Shown here: in pieces, positions 26,073 to 33,684 of the stretch | Layout of the letters: each line of letters starts with the position of its first letter | How positions within the stretch are numbered: the stretch's first letter is position 1 | Source of the DNA: Zunongwangia atlantica 22II14-10F7 | GTDB taxonomy: Bacteria > Bacteroidota > Bacteroidia > Flavobacteriales > Flavobacteriaceae | Assembly: GCF_002094855.1 (NCBI RefSeq) | Contig: NZ_ARYN01000001.1 | Span: 186,001 to 250,000 of the forward strand | Direction of reading: 5' to 3' | DNA: 64,000 nt | Notes under the pieces: generated by a model | The model's input: only the letters and a program-made list of their open reading frames with translations | Told to the model about the DNA's origin: nothing | Databases searched by the model: none | Made by a program: the position numbers and the translations under genes

Positions 26073-26582
26073 TCAGTGATGCTCGGTATGGTCCTCTTTG
26101 GCCGGTGTATCCATATTGTCCATCTTATCCATTCCCTTCATATCCATTCCTTTTTCGGCCATCATTTTTTTGCAGGATTTCATGCAGTCTTCACTCATCA
26201 TCCCGTTTTCATACATCATTTGCATCATTGAGTTCATTGTTTCCGAGCTTTTCATCATTCCGCTCATCATTTCGTGCATCATAGGCTTATTGCCCATCAT
26301 GTTTTTCATCATCATACCGTCTTCCATCATCATTTGCATTCCTTCGCCCTGCATCATAGCGTCCATCATGTTCTTGTTGCCCTGCATCATTTGCATTGCT
26401 TGTGGATTGTTGTGCATATTTTCCATAAACTCCGTCATATAATCGTCATTCTGGGCAATATCATTGAAGACTTCTGTGCGGGTTTCTGGGTTTTCCAGTA
26501 CTGCTTGAGGGTTTGTTTCTTGTGTGCAACTGTTCAAACTTACAAGCCCAATCATCGATAAAATAATTGTAAGTGCTTTCAT
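26073..26582 (-). CDS. Met-rich lipoprotein, probable copper-binding
   Basis: 169 residues with a lipoprotein signal (MKALTIILSMIGLVSLNSC; the Cys is the acylation site). The mature part is extremely Met-rich, about a quarter of the residues between 50 and 150 being Met, in MM and MxxM clusters that suit Cu(I) binding in the periplasm or on the outer membrane. A His-containing tail (KEDHTEHH) ends the protein. Such Met-rich proteins act as copper sinks in Bacteroidetes copper islands. The gene has 25 bases to the next gene. Confidence 0.85.
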   Translation of the reverse strand: MKALTIILSMIGLVSLNSCTQETNPQAVLENPETRTEVFNDIAQNDDYMTEFMENMHNNPQAMQMMQGNKNMMDAMMQGEGMQMMMEDGMMMKNMMGNKPMMHEMMSGMMKSSETMNSMMQMMYENGMMSEDCMKSCKKMMAEKGMDMKGMDKMDNMDTPAKEDHTEHH

Positions 26583-26657
26583 AGGTGTTTGTTTTGAATT
26601 AATACTATAAAATTATTGGTTTTGTACTATCTTGTTGTACATAACTTTCGCTATGAT

Positions 26658-27239
26658 CTATATAATTTCATCGTAAAAATTTCGTTTCCAGTCTTCTGCA
26701 TTTTTATAATCGGTCATACTTACTCCTATAACGTCCTTAAACTGTCTAGACAAATGGTTGACACTGCTGTAGTCCAATAGGTACCCTATATCTGAAAAGG
26801 AATGTTGTTTAAGCTGAATGAGCTCTTTAACTTTTTCAATCTTTAATTTGATAAAGTATTTTTCAATAGTGGTTTGTTCCTGGGCAGAAAACAATCTGCT
26901 CAATGTTTTGTAATCACGATGAAGACCTGATGACAATAATTCAGATGTTTTTACCTTAATATGTAGCGGTAGCTCTTGCAATTGTTCTATTAGAATAATC
27001 TTGATTCTTTCTGTGAGCATTTCTTCTTCTTTTTGTACAATTTCAAAATCATTAGCGTGAAGCACAGTTGTAACAGCTTCGACAATTTCATTGCTGGTTT
27101 TTTTTGGTGCTTCTACCAATAATCTTCCTAATTCTAATGAAAGCACAGTAACTCCCAATTCTTGTAGTTCTTGCTTAATAACTTTTAAGCAGCGGCTACA
27201 GACCATATTCTTAATCCAAAATTCTTTTGGTTTGTTCAT
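26658..27239 (-). CDS. HMA-AraC fusion transcriptional regulator (copy 1)
   Basis: 193 residues. The first 70 form an HMA-like fold with the metal loop KNMVCSRCLKVIKQEL (CxxC at residues 14-17). A helical linker follows (75-110), then an AraC-type helix-turn-helix domain at the C-terminus: YFIKLKIEKVKELIQLKQHSF, SDIGYLLDYSSVNHLSRQFKDVIGVSM. The chaperone-like domain probably senses copper or another soft metal directly and controls the adjoining genes. The protein is a paralogue of the product of 42232-42798. It stands divergent to no gene but is between the HYC_CC_PP gene and the Met-rich lipoprotein gene. Confidence 0.85.
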   Translation of the reverse strand: MNKPKEFWIKNMVCSRCLKVIKQELQELGVTVLSLELGRLLVEAPKKTSNEIVEAVTTVLHANDFEIVQKEEEMLTERIKIILIEQLQELPLHIKVKTSELLSSGLHRDYKTLSRLFSAQEQTTIEKYFIKLKIEKVKELIQLKQHSFSDIGYLLDYSSVNHLSRQFKDVIGVSMTDYKNAEDWKRNFYDEII

Positions 27240-27408
27240 AGTATATAATGTATTGTCAATGAGTTTAGCTCAATGGTCTGATAGGTTTAGCCTAACAGGA
27301 TTAATATTGTGTAGCGTTGTTGAGAATAGGGTACAACAAATGTTAGCCAGAAGTGAAATATTGGCTATAGAGGCAATGCAGATTAATTTTAACCTGCGAA
27401 GTAGAAAA
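27240..27408. other. Intergenic region between HMA-AraC and HYC_CC_PP genes
   Basis: 169 bases with no gene seen. It contains the short inverted repeats TGAG-tttag-CTCA near 27259 and TAGG-tttag-CCTA near 27281, spaced about 22 bases apart and sharing the same loop TTTAG, which may be protein-binding sites for the regulator encoded alongside. Confidence 0.4.
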
Positions 27409-27831
27409 TCAAATTAAAAAGGACTCGTTGAGGATTACAAGGTCTGTGGATAGCAAAGGTGGCCTATAAGCCTTAAAAGAAACTGTGTTTTTCTCTAAAC
27501 CTTCAAAAAGGTTGATATAAGAATAGACGAAGTTGTTTAAGAAAACTAAAGTTTCAATCTCTGAAATTGTATTGGCCTTCTTGAAGGTGTCATCTCCTTC
27601 TTTCAAGATGGTCTTATTATCGCAACAGTCTTTCTCTTGTATTGTAGTACATTGCTTGGAATTATTATCTTTTTTCTGTGCAGTCTCCATACAAGATTCT
27701 GCTTTACTAAAAAAAGCCAAATCCACCATTTTATTACAGCAAAAGTGCATATTTACCGTAAAGGATGTGGTGGAAAACAGTATAAAAACTGCTAAAAAGA
27801 AGGACAGTATTTTAGTGAAAAAAGATTTCAC
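27409..27831 (-). CDS. HYC_CC_PP family protein (minus-strand copy)
   Basis: 140 residues with a signal peptide (MKSFFTKILSFFLAVFILFSTTSFTVN) and then the features of the HYC_CC_PP family: HFCCNKMVD directly after the signal, a second Cys pair in KDCCDNK, and PPLLSTD near the C-terminus. It probably binds a metal in the periplasm. The initiation codon appears to be GTG at 27829-27831. Its paralogue 28136-28552 is divergent, 304 bases away. Confidence 0.8.
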   Translation of the reverse strand: MKSFFTKILSFFLAVFILFSTTSFTVNMHFCCNKMVDLAFFSKAESCMETAQKKDNNSKQCTTIQEKDCCDNKTILKEGDDTFKKANTISEIETLVFLNNFVYSYINLFEGLEKNTVSFKAYRPPLLSTDLVILNESFLI

Positions 27832-27944
27832 ACTATAAAATTAATAAATTTTGATTAACATTAAAGGATTTTGGAAAATAAAATTCAACTGTTCAATTAT
27901 TTTATTATCAGTTTTTTACAAAAAAACAACAAAATTGATCAGTA

Positions 27945-27952
27945 CAAATATA
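27945..27952 (-). promoter_or_regulatory. Candidate Bacteroidetes -7 box for the minus-strand HYC_CC_PP gene
   Basis: The plus-strand CAAATATA is TATATTTG on the minus strand, an exact TAnnTTTG. It would leave a leader of about 105 bases before the GTG start. No well-spaced -33 TTG partner is seen, so support is limited. Confidence 0.35.
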
Positions 27953-28119
27953 ATTCTAAAAGTTCAACAGAACTATGATTTATATCATATAAAGGAAGCT
28001 GCAAAAGAGAAGCTGCAAAAGAATTTTATTTGCAAATAATATTTAAGCGGTTTCGTGCAAAATAAACATTGATAAATCAAAAAAAAATGTTAAATAAACA
28101 AATTGAGATAAATTTTTTA

Positions 28120-28127
28120 TAAATTTG
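28120..28127 (+). promoter_or_regulatory. -7 promoter box (TAnnTTTG) ahead of the plus-strand metal operon
   Basis: TAAATTTG is an exact match to the Bacteroidetes -7 consensus, ending eight bases before the ATG at 28136. A TTG sits at 28103-28105, but the 14-base spacing is shorter than usual. The transcript would have almost no leader. Confidence 0.5.
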
Positions 28128-28135
28128 CAACATTA

Positions 28136-28552
28136 ATGAAAAAAGTTTTTCATAAAATATCATCCGTTTATTTGGCACTTATCGTGCTATTGTCAACAGT
28201 TTCTTTTACTATTGATAGTCATTACTGTGGCGATACTTTAGTGGATTCTTCTTTATTTGGGCACGTTGAAACTTGCGGAATGGATAAACAACTATCCAGA
28301 AATGATTGTCAAAGTGAAGTTCAGGATGATTCCTGCTGTTCAGATAAGCAATTAGTTGTTGAAGGTCAGGACGACCTGAAGATGTCTTTTAACACCTTAA
28401 ATTTTGAGCAACAAGTCTTTGTTGTCTCTTTTGTACATTCTTATATCAATCTCTTTGAGACTCTTGATTCACACATTGTTCCATTTAGAGATTATACACC
28501 TCCTTATCTTGTAAGGAACGTACAAAAACTACACGAAACTTATTTAATTTGA
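28136..28552 (+). CDS. HYC_CC_PP family protein (plus-strand copy)
   Basis: 138 residues with a signal peptide (MKKVFHKISSVYLALIVLLSTVSFTID) and the three family landmarks: SHYCGDTLVD just after the signal, DDSCCSDKQ in the middle, and DYTPPYLV near the end. Additional Cys in VETCGMD and NDCQS make a likely periplasmic metal-binding site. It opens the operon that continues with cusA. The paralogue on the other strand has FCC in place of YC. Confidence 0.85.
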   Translation: MKKVFHKISSVYLALIVLLSTVSFTIDSHYCGDTLVDSSLFGHVETCGMDKQLSRNDCQSEVQDDSCCSDKQLVVEGQDDLKMSFNTLNFEQQVFVVSFVHSYINLFETLDSHIVPFRDYTPPYLVRNVQKLHETYLI

Positions 28553-28562
28553 TTTTAAACAG

Positions 28563-28582
28563 TTTCCGATAATTATCGGAAA
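28563..28582 (+). promoter_or_regulatory. Perfect 20-base palindrome upstream of cusA
   Basis: TTTCCGATAATTATCGGAAA is its own reverse complement. It lies 11 bases after the HYC_CC_PP stop and 106 before cusA. No T-run follows, so an operator is more likely than a terminator. A related palindrome lies at 28633-28651. Confidence 0.5.
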
Positions 28583-28632
28583 GATTTGCTCTATGGTTAC
28601 TTCCATCTTGGGCTTACTTTGTTGTGTTTAAT

Positions 28633-28651
28633 TTTCTGATATTATCAGAAA
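28633..28651 (+). promoter_or_regulatory. Second palindrome upstream of cusA
   Basis: TTTCTGATATTATCAGAAA has perfect 9-base arms around one central base. It is a variant of the palindrome at 28563-28582 (both read TTTC-n-GATA...TATC-n-GAAA) with centres 70 bases apart, consistent with a paired operator 37 bases before the cusA start. Confidence 0.5.
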
Positions 28652-28687
28652 GTTATTCAATGTATAACTGTTTAATTATCAATAAAG

Positions 28688-31600
28688 ATGCTAAATAAAT
28701 GCATAAAATTTCTTATAGAAAACAAACTAGTAGCCGTTCTACTACTTGCACTTTTTATTGCTTGGGGAGTCGTAAACGCCCCGTTTGAATGGAATACAGG
28801 CTCACTTCCTCGAGACCCTGTTGCCGTAGATGCCATACCAGATATTGGCGAAAACCAACAAATTGTATTTACTAAATGGGATGGTCGTTCCCCTCAAGAT
28901 ATTGAGGATCAAATTACTTATCCTCTAACCACATCGCTTCTTGGTATTCCAGGGGTTAAAACAATACGTAGTTCATCTATGTTCGGGTTTTCGAGCATTT
29001 ATATCATTTTCGAAGAAGATATTGAATTTTATTGGAGCAGAAGCCGAATACTTGAAAAATTAAACTCATTACCAGCCGGACTTCTACCAGAAGGCGTTAA
29101 TCCAGCTCTAGGTCCCGATGCCACAGGATTAGGGCAAATATATTGGTACACCCTTGAGGGACGTGATAAAGATGGTAATGTTACAGGTGGATGGGATTTA
29201 CAGGAATTACGAAGCATTCAGGATTTCTACGTAAAATACGCACTGTCTTCGGCGAGTGGTGTTTCCGAAGTGGCTTCCATCGGCGGATATGTTTTGGAAT
29301 ATCAAGTGGATGTTAATCCCGAATTAATGCGGCAATATAACATAGGCTTGAGTGAGGTTGTAAAAGCAGTAAAACAAAGCAACAAAGATGTTGGTGCACA
29401 AACGCTTGAAATCAACCAAGCTGAATACCTTATAAGAGGATTGGGTTATATTAAGAAACTATCTGATTTAGAAAACGCGGTAGTTACTTCAAAAGATTTT
29501 ACATCCATCCGTATAAAGGATATTGCGAAAGTAACACACGGTCCTGCTACAAGAAGAGGCTTATTGGACAAGGAAGGAGCCGAGGTTGTTGGTGGTGTTG
29601 TAGTGGCTCGTTATGGGGCCAATCCTATGGAAGTCATCAACAATGTTAAAGAAAAAATAAACGAGTTAAGTTCTGGGCTTCCATCAAAAACATTAAGCGA
29701 TGGGAGGACTTCGCAATTAACCATCGTACCCTTTTATGACAGAACAGAACTAATCCAAGAAACCTTGGGCACACTTGATGAAGCGCTAACTTTAGAGATA
29801 TTGATTACCATTTTTGTGATTATCATAATGGTCTTCAATTTAAGGGCCTCCGTATTGATTTCCGGATTATTGCCTGTTGCGGTTTTGATGGTCTTTATTT
29901 CTATGAAACTGTTCAATGTAGATGCAAATATTGTCGCCTTATCTGGTATTGCAATTGCTATTGGAACTATGGTCGATGTGGGCGTTATCCTTTCGGAAAA
30001 TGTCTTGCGGCATATTGATGAAAATGAAGAAAAGCTACCTATGAATACGGTAGTTTATAATGCGACTGCCGAAGTTTCTGGCGCCATCTTAACGGCAGTA
30101 ATGACCACTATTATTAGTTTCATTCCTGTATTTACTATGATTGGTGCAGAAGGGAAATTGTTTAGGCCATTGGCATTTACAAAAACGGCAGCACTCACCG
30201 CATCTCTTATTGTTGCCCTATTTTTACTTCCACCATTTGCGGCCTATTTATTTAAAAAGAGAAATTTAAAAACTTCTTTTAGTTATATGCTAAATGGAGC
30301 ATTGATTGTTTTTGGCGTTTTATCTTTAATTTTAGGCTATCCGCTTGGATTAATATTAGTTGCATTTGGCGTTGTTGGCTTCCTTTCACTAAAGGAAAAG
30401 ATTACGTCAAAACGCGCCAACATCATCAATATATTTGTTTCGGCTTTTGCTATCATATTCCTATTGGCGGAATATTGGAGACCACTGGGAGTAGATAGAA
30501 GTATCCTTATAAACTTAATCTTCGTTGGTCTTATCTGTTTTGGTCTTTTGGGTGTATTTACACTTTTTAGAAATTATTATGTTCGAATTTTAAATTGGGC
30601 ATTGCGCAATAAGCTGTTATTTCTTTCGATACCAACTGCCATTGTAATTTTTGGAGTGATGATTATGCGTAATACTGGTAAAGAGTTTATGCCTTCACTC
30701 AATGAGGGTTCATTCCTGTTAATGCCCACTTCAATGCCACACGCAGGTGTGGAGGAAAATAAACGCGTCCTACAGCAACTCGATATGGCCGTTGCGAGCA
30801 TTCCAGAAATTGAAACCGTAGTCGGTAAATCTGGGCGTACAGAATCAGCATTAGACCCTGCACCGTTATCGATGTATGAGAATGTTATTCAATATAAATC
30901 TGAATATATTTTAAATGAAAATCGCAAAAGACAACGCTTTAAGGTAAACGAAGACGGCTTATTTGTTTTAAAGGATGGCAGTTTAGTAACCAACCCTAAT
31001 AGCGAAATTGAAGTAGAAGATGATGACTATAAAGCCTCAAAAATTACAGACCCATTCTCTGTGACAAGTTCACAGCTCATTCCAGATGACGATGGAGAGT
31101 ACTTTAGAAATTGGCGACCTGAAATTGAATCGCCAGACGATATTTGGAAAGAAATCGTAAGGGTTACAAAGCTTCCAGGTGTTACTTCAGCACCAAAGCT
31201 ACAACCCATAGAAACACGCTTGGTGATGCTACAGACTGGTATGCGAGCACCTATGGGCATTAAGGTGAAAGGACAGGATTTAAAAGAAATTGAGGCGTTT
31301 GGGGTACAATTGGAAGATATCTTAAAACAAGCAGAGGGTGTAAAGGATGAAGCAGTTTTTGCCGACCGTATTGTGGGGAAGCCATACCTACTTATAGATA
31401 TTGACAGAGAACGACTTGCGCGCTATGGCATAACCATAGAGCAAGTACAGCAAGTTATACAGGTTTCTGTTGGTGGTATGGTGCTTTCACAAACAGTAGA
31501 AGGTAGGGAGCGCTATGGTATTCGTGTACGCTACCCAAGGGAATTACGCGCAAATCCAAATGACTTAAAAGACATTTATGTTCCAGTAGAAAAAGGGAGT

Positions 31601-32428
31601 CCGGTTCCGTTAAGTGAGTTGGCTACTATAAGATACGAACAAGGGCCGCAGGTCATTAAAAGTGAGGATACTTTTTTAGTTGGCTATGTACTTTTTGATA
31701 AATTAGATGGTTTCGCCGAAGTAGATGTGGTGGAAAATGCCCAAGCCCTTATTCAAGAAAAAATTGACAATGGCGAATTGACCGTTCCAAAGGGTATCAA
31801 TTATCAATTTACGGGAACGTATGAAAATCAGTTACGAGCAGAAAAAACATTGAGCGTGGTAGTACCTCTGGCTTTGGCTATTATTTTTCTAATCCTATAT
31901 TTCCAGTTCCGTTCTGTTGGAACGTCATTAATGGTCTTTACTGGAATTGCTGTCGCCTTTGCGGGAGGTTTTTTAATGATATGGTTCTACGGCCAAGATT
32001 GGTTCTTAAACTTCAGCTTTTTCGGAGAAAATTTACGTGACCTTTTTCAAATGCACACCATTAATTTAAGTGTTGCCGTTTGGGTTGGTTTTATTGCCCT
32101 ATTCGGTATTGCAACTGATGATGGTGTGGTTATGGCAACTTATTTGACCCAAACCTTTGATAGAAATACCCCAGAAACAAAACAGGAAATTAGGGCATCT
32201 GTAGTTGAAGCTGGAGAAAAGCGTATCCGTCCGTGTTTAATGACAACTGCAACAACTATTCTCGCTTTGTTACCTGTATTGACATCAACAGGTCGTGGGA
32301 GTGATATAATGATTCCGATGGCAATCCCTTCATTTGGCGGAATGCTTATAGCACTTGTAACCCTATTTGTTGTGCCAGTTTTATTTAGCTGGAAAGAAGA
32401 ATTTCAATTAAAACGAGCTACAAAATGA
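28688..32428 (+). CDS. cusA: CusA/CzcA heavy-metal RND efflux pump
   Basis: 1246 residues, larger than the roughly 1040 of E. coli CusA. The N-terminal helix, VPDIGENQQIVFTKWDG-type porter region and ALSGIAIAIGTMVDVGVILSENVLRH (TM4, with charged relay residues) define an HME-RND proton antiporter in the inner membrane that drives Cu/Ag (or Zn/Co) out through a tripartite channel. Between TM6 and TM7 (about residues 530-650) there are additional hydrophobic stretches (ALIVFGVLSLILGYPLGLILVAFG and IINIFVSAFAIIFLL, then LINLIFVGLICFGLLGVFTLF) not found in E. coli CusA. The stop overlaps the tolC start by four bases. Confidence 0.95.
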   Translation: MLNKCIKFLIENKLVAVLLLALFIAWGVVNAPFEWNTGSLPRDPVAVDAIPDIGENQQIVFTKWDGRSPQDIEDQITYPLTTSLLGIPGVKTIRSSSMFGFSSIYIIFEEDIEFYWSRSRILEKLNSLPAGLLPEGVNPALGPDATGLGQIYWYTLEGRDKDGNVTGGWDLQELRSIQDFYVKYALSSASGVSEVASIGGYVLEYQVDVNPELMRQYNIGLSEVVKAVKQSNKDVGAQTLEINQAEYLIRGLGYIKKLSDLENAVVTSKDFTSIRIKDIAKVTHGPATRRGLLDKEGAEVVGGVVVARYGANPMEVINNVKEKINELSSGLPSKTLSDGRTSQLTIVPFYDRTELIQETLGTLDEALTLEILITIFVIIIMVFNLRASVLISGLLPVAVLMVFISMKLFNVDANIVALSGIAIAIGTMVDVGVILSENVLRHIDENEEKLPMNTVVYNATAEVSGAILTAVMTTIISFIPVFTMIGAEGKLFRPLAFTKTAALTASLIVALFLLPPFAAYLFKKRNLKTSFSYMLNGALIVFGVLSLILGYPLGLILVAFGVVGFLSLKEKITSKRANIINIFVSAFAIIFLLAEYWRPLGVDRSILINLIFVGLICFGLLGVFTLFRNYYVRILNWALRNKLLFLSIPTAIVIFGVMIMRNTGKEFMPSLNEGSFLLMPTSMPHAGVEENKRVLQQLDMAVASIPEIETVVGKSGRTESALDPAPLSMYENVIQYKSEYILNENRKRQRFKVNEDGLFVLKDGSLVTNPNSEIEVEDDDYKASKITDPFSVTSSQLIPDDDGEYFRNWRPEIESPDDIWKEIVRVTKLPGVTSAPKLQPIETRLVMLQTGMRAPMGIKVKGQDLKEIEAFGVQLEDILKQAEGVKDEAVFADRIVGKPYLLIDIDRERLARYGITIEQVQQVIQVSVGGMVLSQTVEGRERYGIRVRYPRELRANPNDLKDIYVPVEKGSPVPLSELATIRYEQGPQVIKSEDTFLVGYVLFDKLDGFAEVDVVENAQALIQEKIDNGELTVPKGINYQFTGTYENQLRAEKTLSVVVPLALAIIFLILYFQFRSVGTSLMVFTGIAVAFAGGFLMIWFYGQDWFLNFSFFGENLRDLFQMHTINLSVAVWVGFIALFGIATDDGVVMATYLTQTFDRNTPETKQEIRASVVEAGEKRIRPCLMTTATTILALLPVLTSTGRGSDIMIPMAIPSFGGMLIALVTLFVVPVLFSWKEEFQLKRATK

Positions 32429-33636
32429 GATATATAATTTTAATAGCACTTGTTTTTTTCGCTTTCGCGGAAGTAAATGCACAAGATTTAGCATCCTATA
32501 TTCAGGAAGCTGAAAAGAACAATCCAGAATTCCAAGCTTTTGAATTGCGGTACAATATCGCCGAAGAAAAAGTAAATGAAGTTAACAGCTTACCAAATAC
32601 TGAATTTAATTTTGGCGTTATGGCTATAGCTCCTGAAATGGATATGCCTATGGAGCAATTTAGTGCCTCTGTAATGCAAATGTTACCGTGGTTCGGGACC
32701 ATTTCAGCAAGGGAAAATTATGCATCATCTATAGCAGAAGCGCAATATGTTGATATAGCAATTGCGAAAAGAAAACTTTCATTGTCAGTATCCCAGTCAT
32801 ATTATAAACTTTATGCCATACGTGCAAAACAGCTTATTCTGGATGAGAACATTGAACTTTTACAAACCTATGAACGCCTAGCATTAACTTCATTGGAAGT
32901 TGGTAAAGCATCAGCTGTTGATGTACTTCGCCTTCAAATAAGGCAAAACGAATTAGTTCAACAAAAGGAAGTGCTAGAACAGGGTTTTCAGGCAGAACAG
33001 ACGCTGTTCAATAACCTTTTGAATCGTGAAGAAAATATGTCGGTGGATGTTGTGGAAGAAATGATGATTCCGGACGTTGACCCTCTGGTTTTAAATGAGA
33101 ACCTTCAAATAAACCCGGAACTTATTAAATATGATAAGTTATATGAATCTGTTGAGCAGTCAGAGCTGTTAAACCAAAAGGAAAGTGGTCCTATGGTAGG
33201 GTTTGGAGTGCAGTATATTAACCAAGAAAATAGTCCAATGATAACTAGCTCTTTTAAAGATATGGTTATGCCTATGCTTTCTATTTCTATTCCCATTTTT
33301 AATAATAAATATAAGTCTGTGACAAGACAAAATGAGTTGAAACAACTAGAAATAAAATTTCAAAAAGAGGATAGGTTGAATAAGTTAGAAACACTTTTGG
33401 CGCAAGGGCTTTATAATAGAAATGCGACAAGAATTAAGTTCAATGTACAAACCGATAATTTGAAACAGGCCATTGATGCCGAGGAAATTCTTATGAAAAA
33501 CTACGAAACTGGAACTATAGATTTTAATGATGTGTTAGATGTACAGGAATTGCAGTTAAAGTTTCAAATCAATTTAATCGATTCCATTAAAGAGTATTTT
33601 ACAGAATATGCTTTAATAAATTATTTAACAAGATAA
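32425..33636 (+). CDS. TolC-family outer-membrane efflux protein
   Basis: 403 residues with a signal peptide (MRYIILIALVFFAFAEVNA, then QDL) and the long, heptad-rich helical segments of outer-membrane channel proteins, with the repeat DVLRLQIRQNELVQQKEVLEQG and FNDVLDVQELQLKFQ typical of TolC/CusC inner helices. It would form the trimeric exit duct for CusBA. It overlaps the cusA stop and is about 50 residues shorter than E. coli CusC, with Met-rich stretches such as MAIAPEMDMPMEQF near the start. Confidence 0.9.
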   Translation: MRYIILIALVFFAFAEVNAQDLASYIQEAEKNNPEFQAFELRYNIAEEKVNEVNSLPNTEFNFGVMAIAPEMDMPMEQFSASVMQMLPWFGTISARENYASSIAEAQYVDIAIAKRKLSLSVSQSYYKLYAIRAKQLILDENIELLQTYERLALTSLEVGKASAVDVLRLQIRQNELVQQKEVLEQGFQAEQTLFNNLLNREENMSVDVVEEMMIPDVDPLVLNENLQINPELIKYDKLYESVEQSELLNQKESGPMVGFGVQYINQENSPMITSSFKDMVMPMLSISIPIFNNKYKSVTRQNELKQLEIKFQKEDRLNKLETLLAQGLYNRNATRIKFNVQTDNLKQAIDAEEILMKNYETGTIDFNDVLDVQELQLKFQINLIDSIKEYFTEYALINYLTR

Positions 33637-33684
33637 AAAATTGAACTAGGCCAAATTGGCTTTTGAACACTAAAATAAAGAATT

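Larger units (their letters stand above)
27832..28135. other. Divergent control region between the two HYC_CC_PP genes
   Basis: 304 bases, very A+T-rich, without a gene. It holds the promoters of two divergent operons. An exact TAnnTTTG box facing left lies at 27945-27952 (reads TATATTTG on the minus strand), and one facing right at 28120-28127. A short tandem repeat GAAGCTGCAAAAGA occurs twice at about 27995-28022. Confidence 0.5.

Noticed and set aside
26098-26442. Plus-strand ORF opposite the Met-rich lipoprotein, very rich in Ile
   Set aside because: The antisense of repeated ATG (Met) codons yields Ile/His-rich sequence; no start context or motif.
27995-28022. Tandem GAAGCTGCAAAAGA as an operator pair
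   Set aside because: Only two copies with no dyad symmetry and no link to a promoter; likely chance in A-rich sequence.
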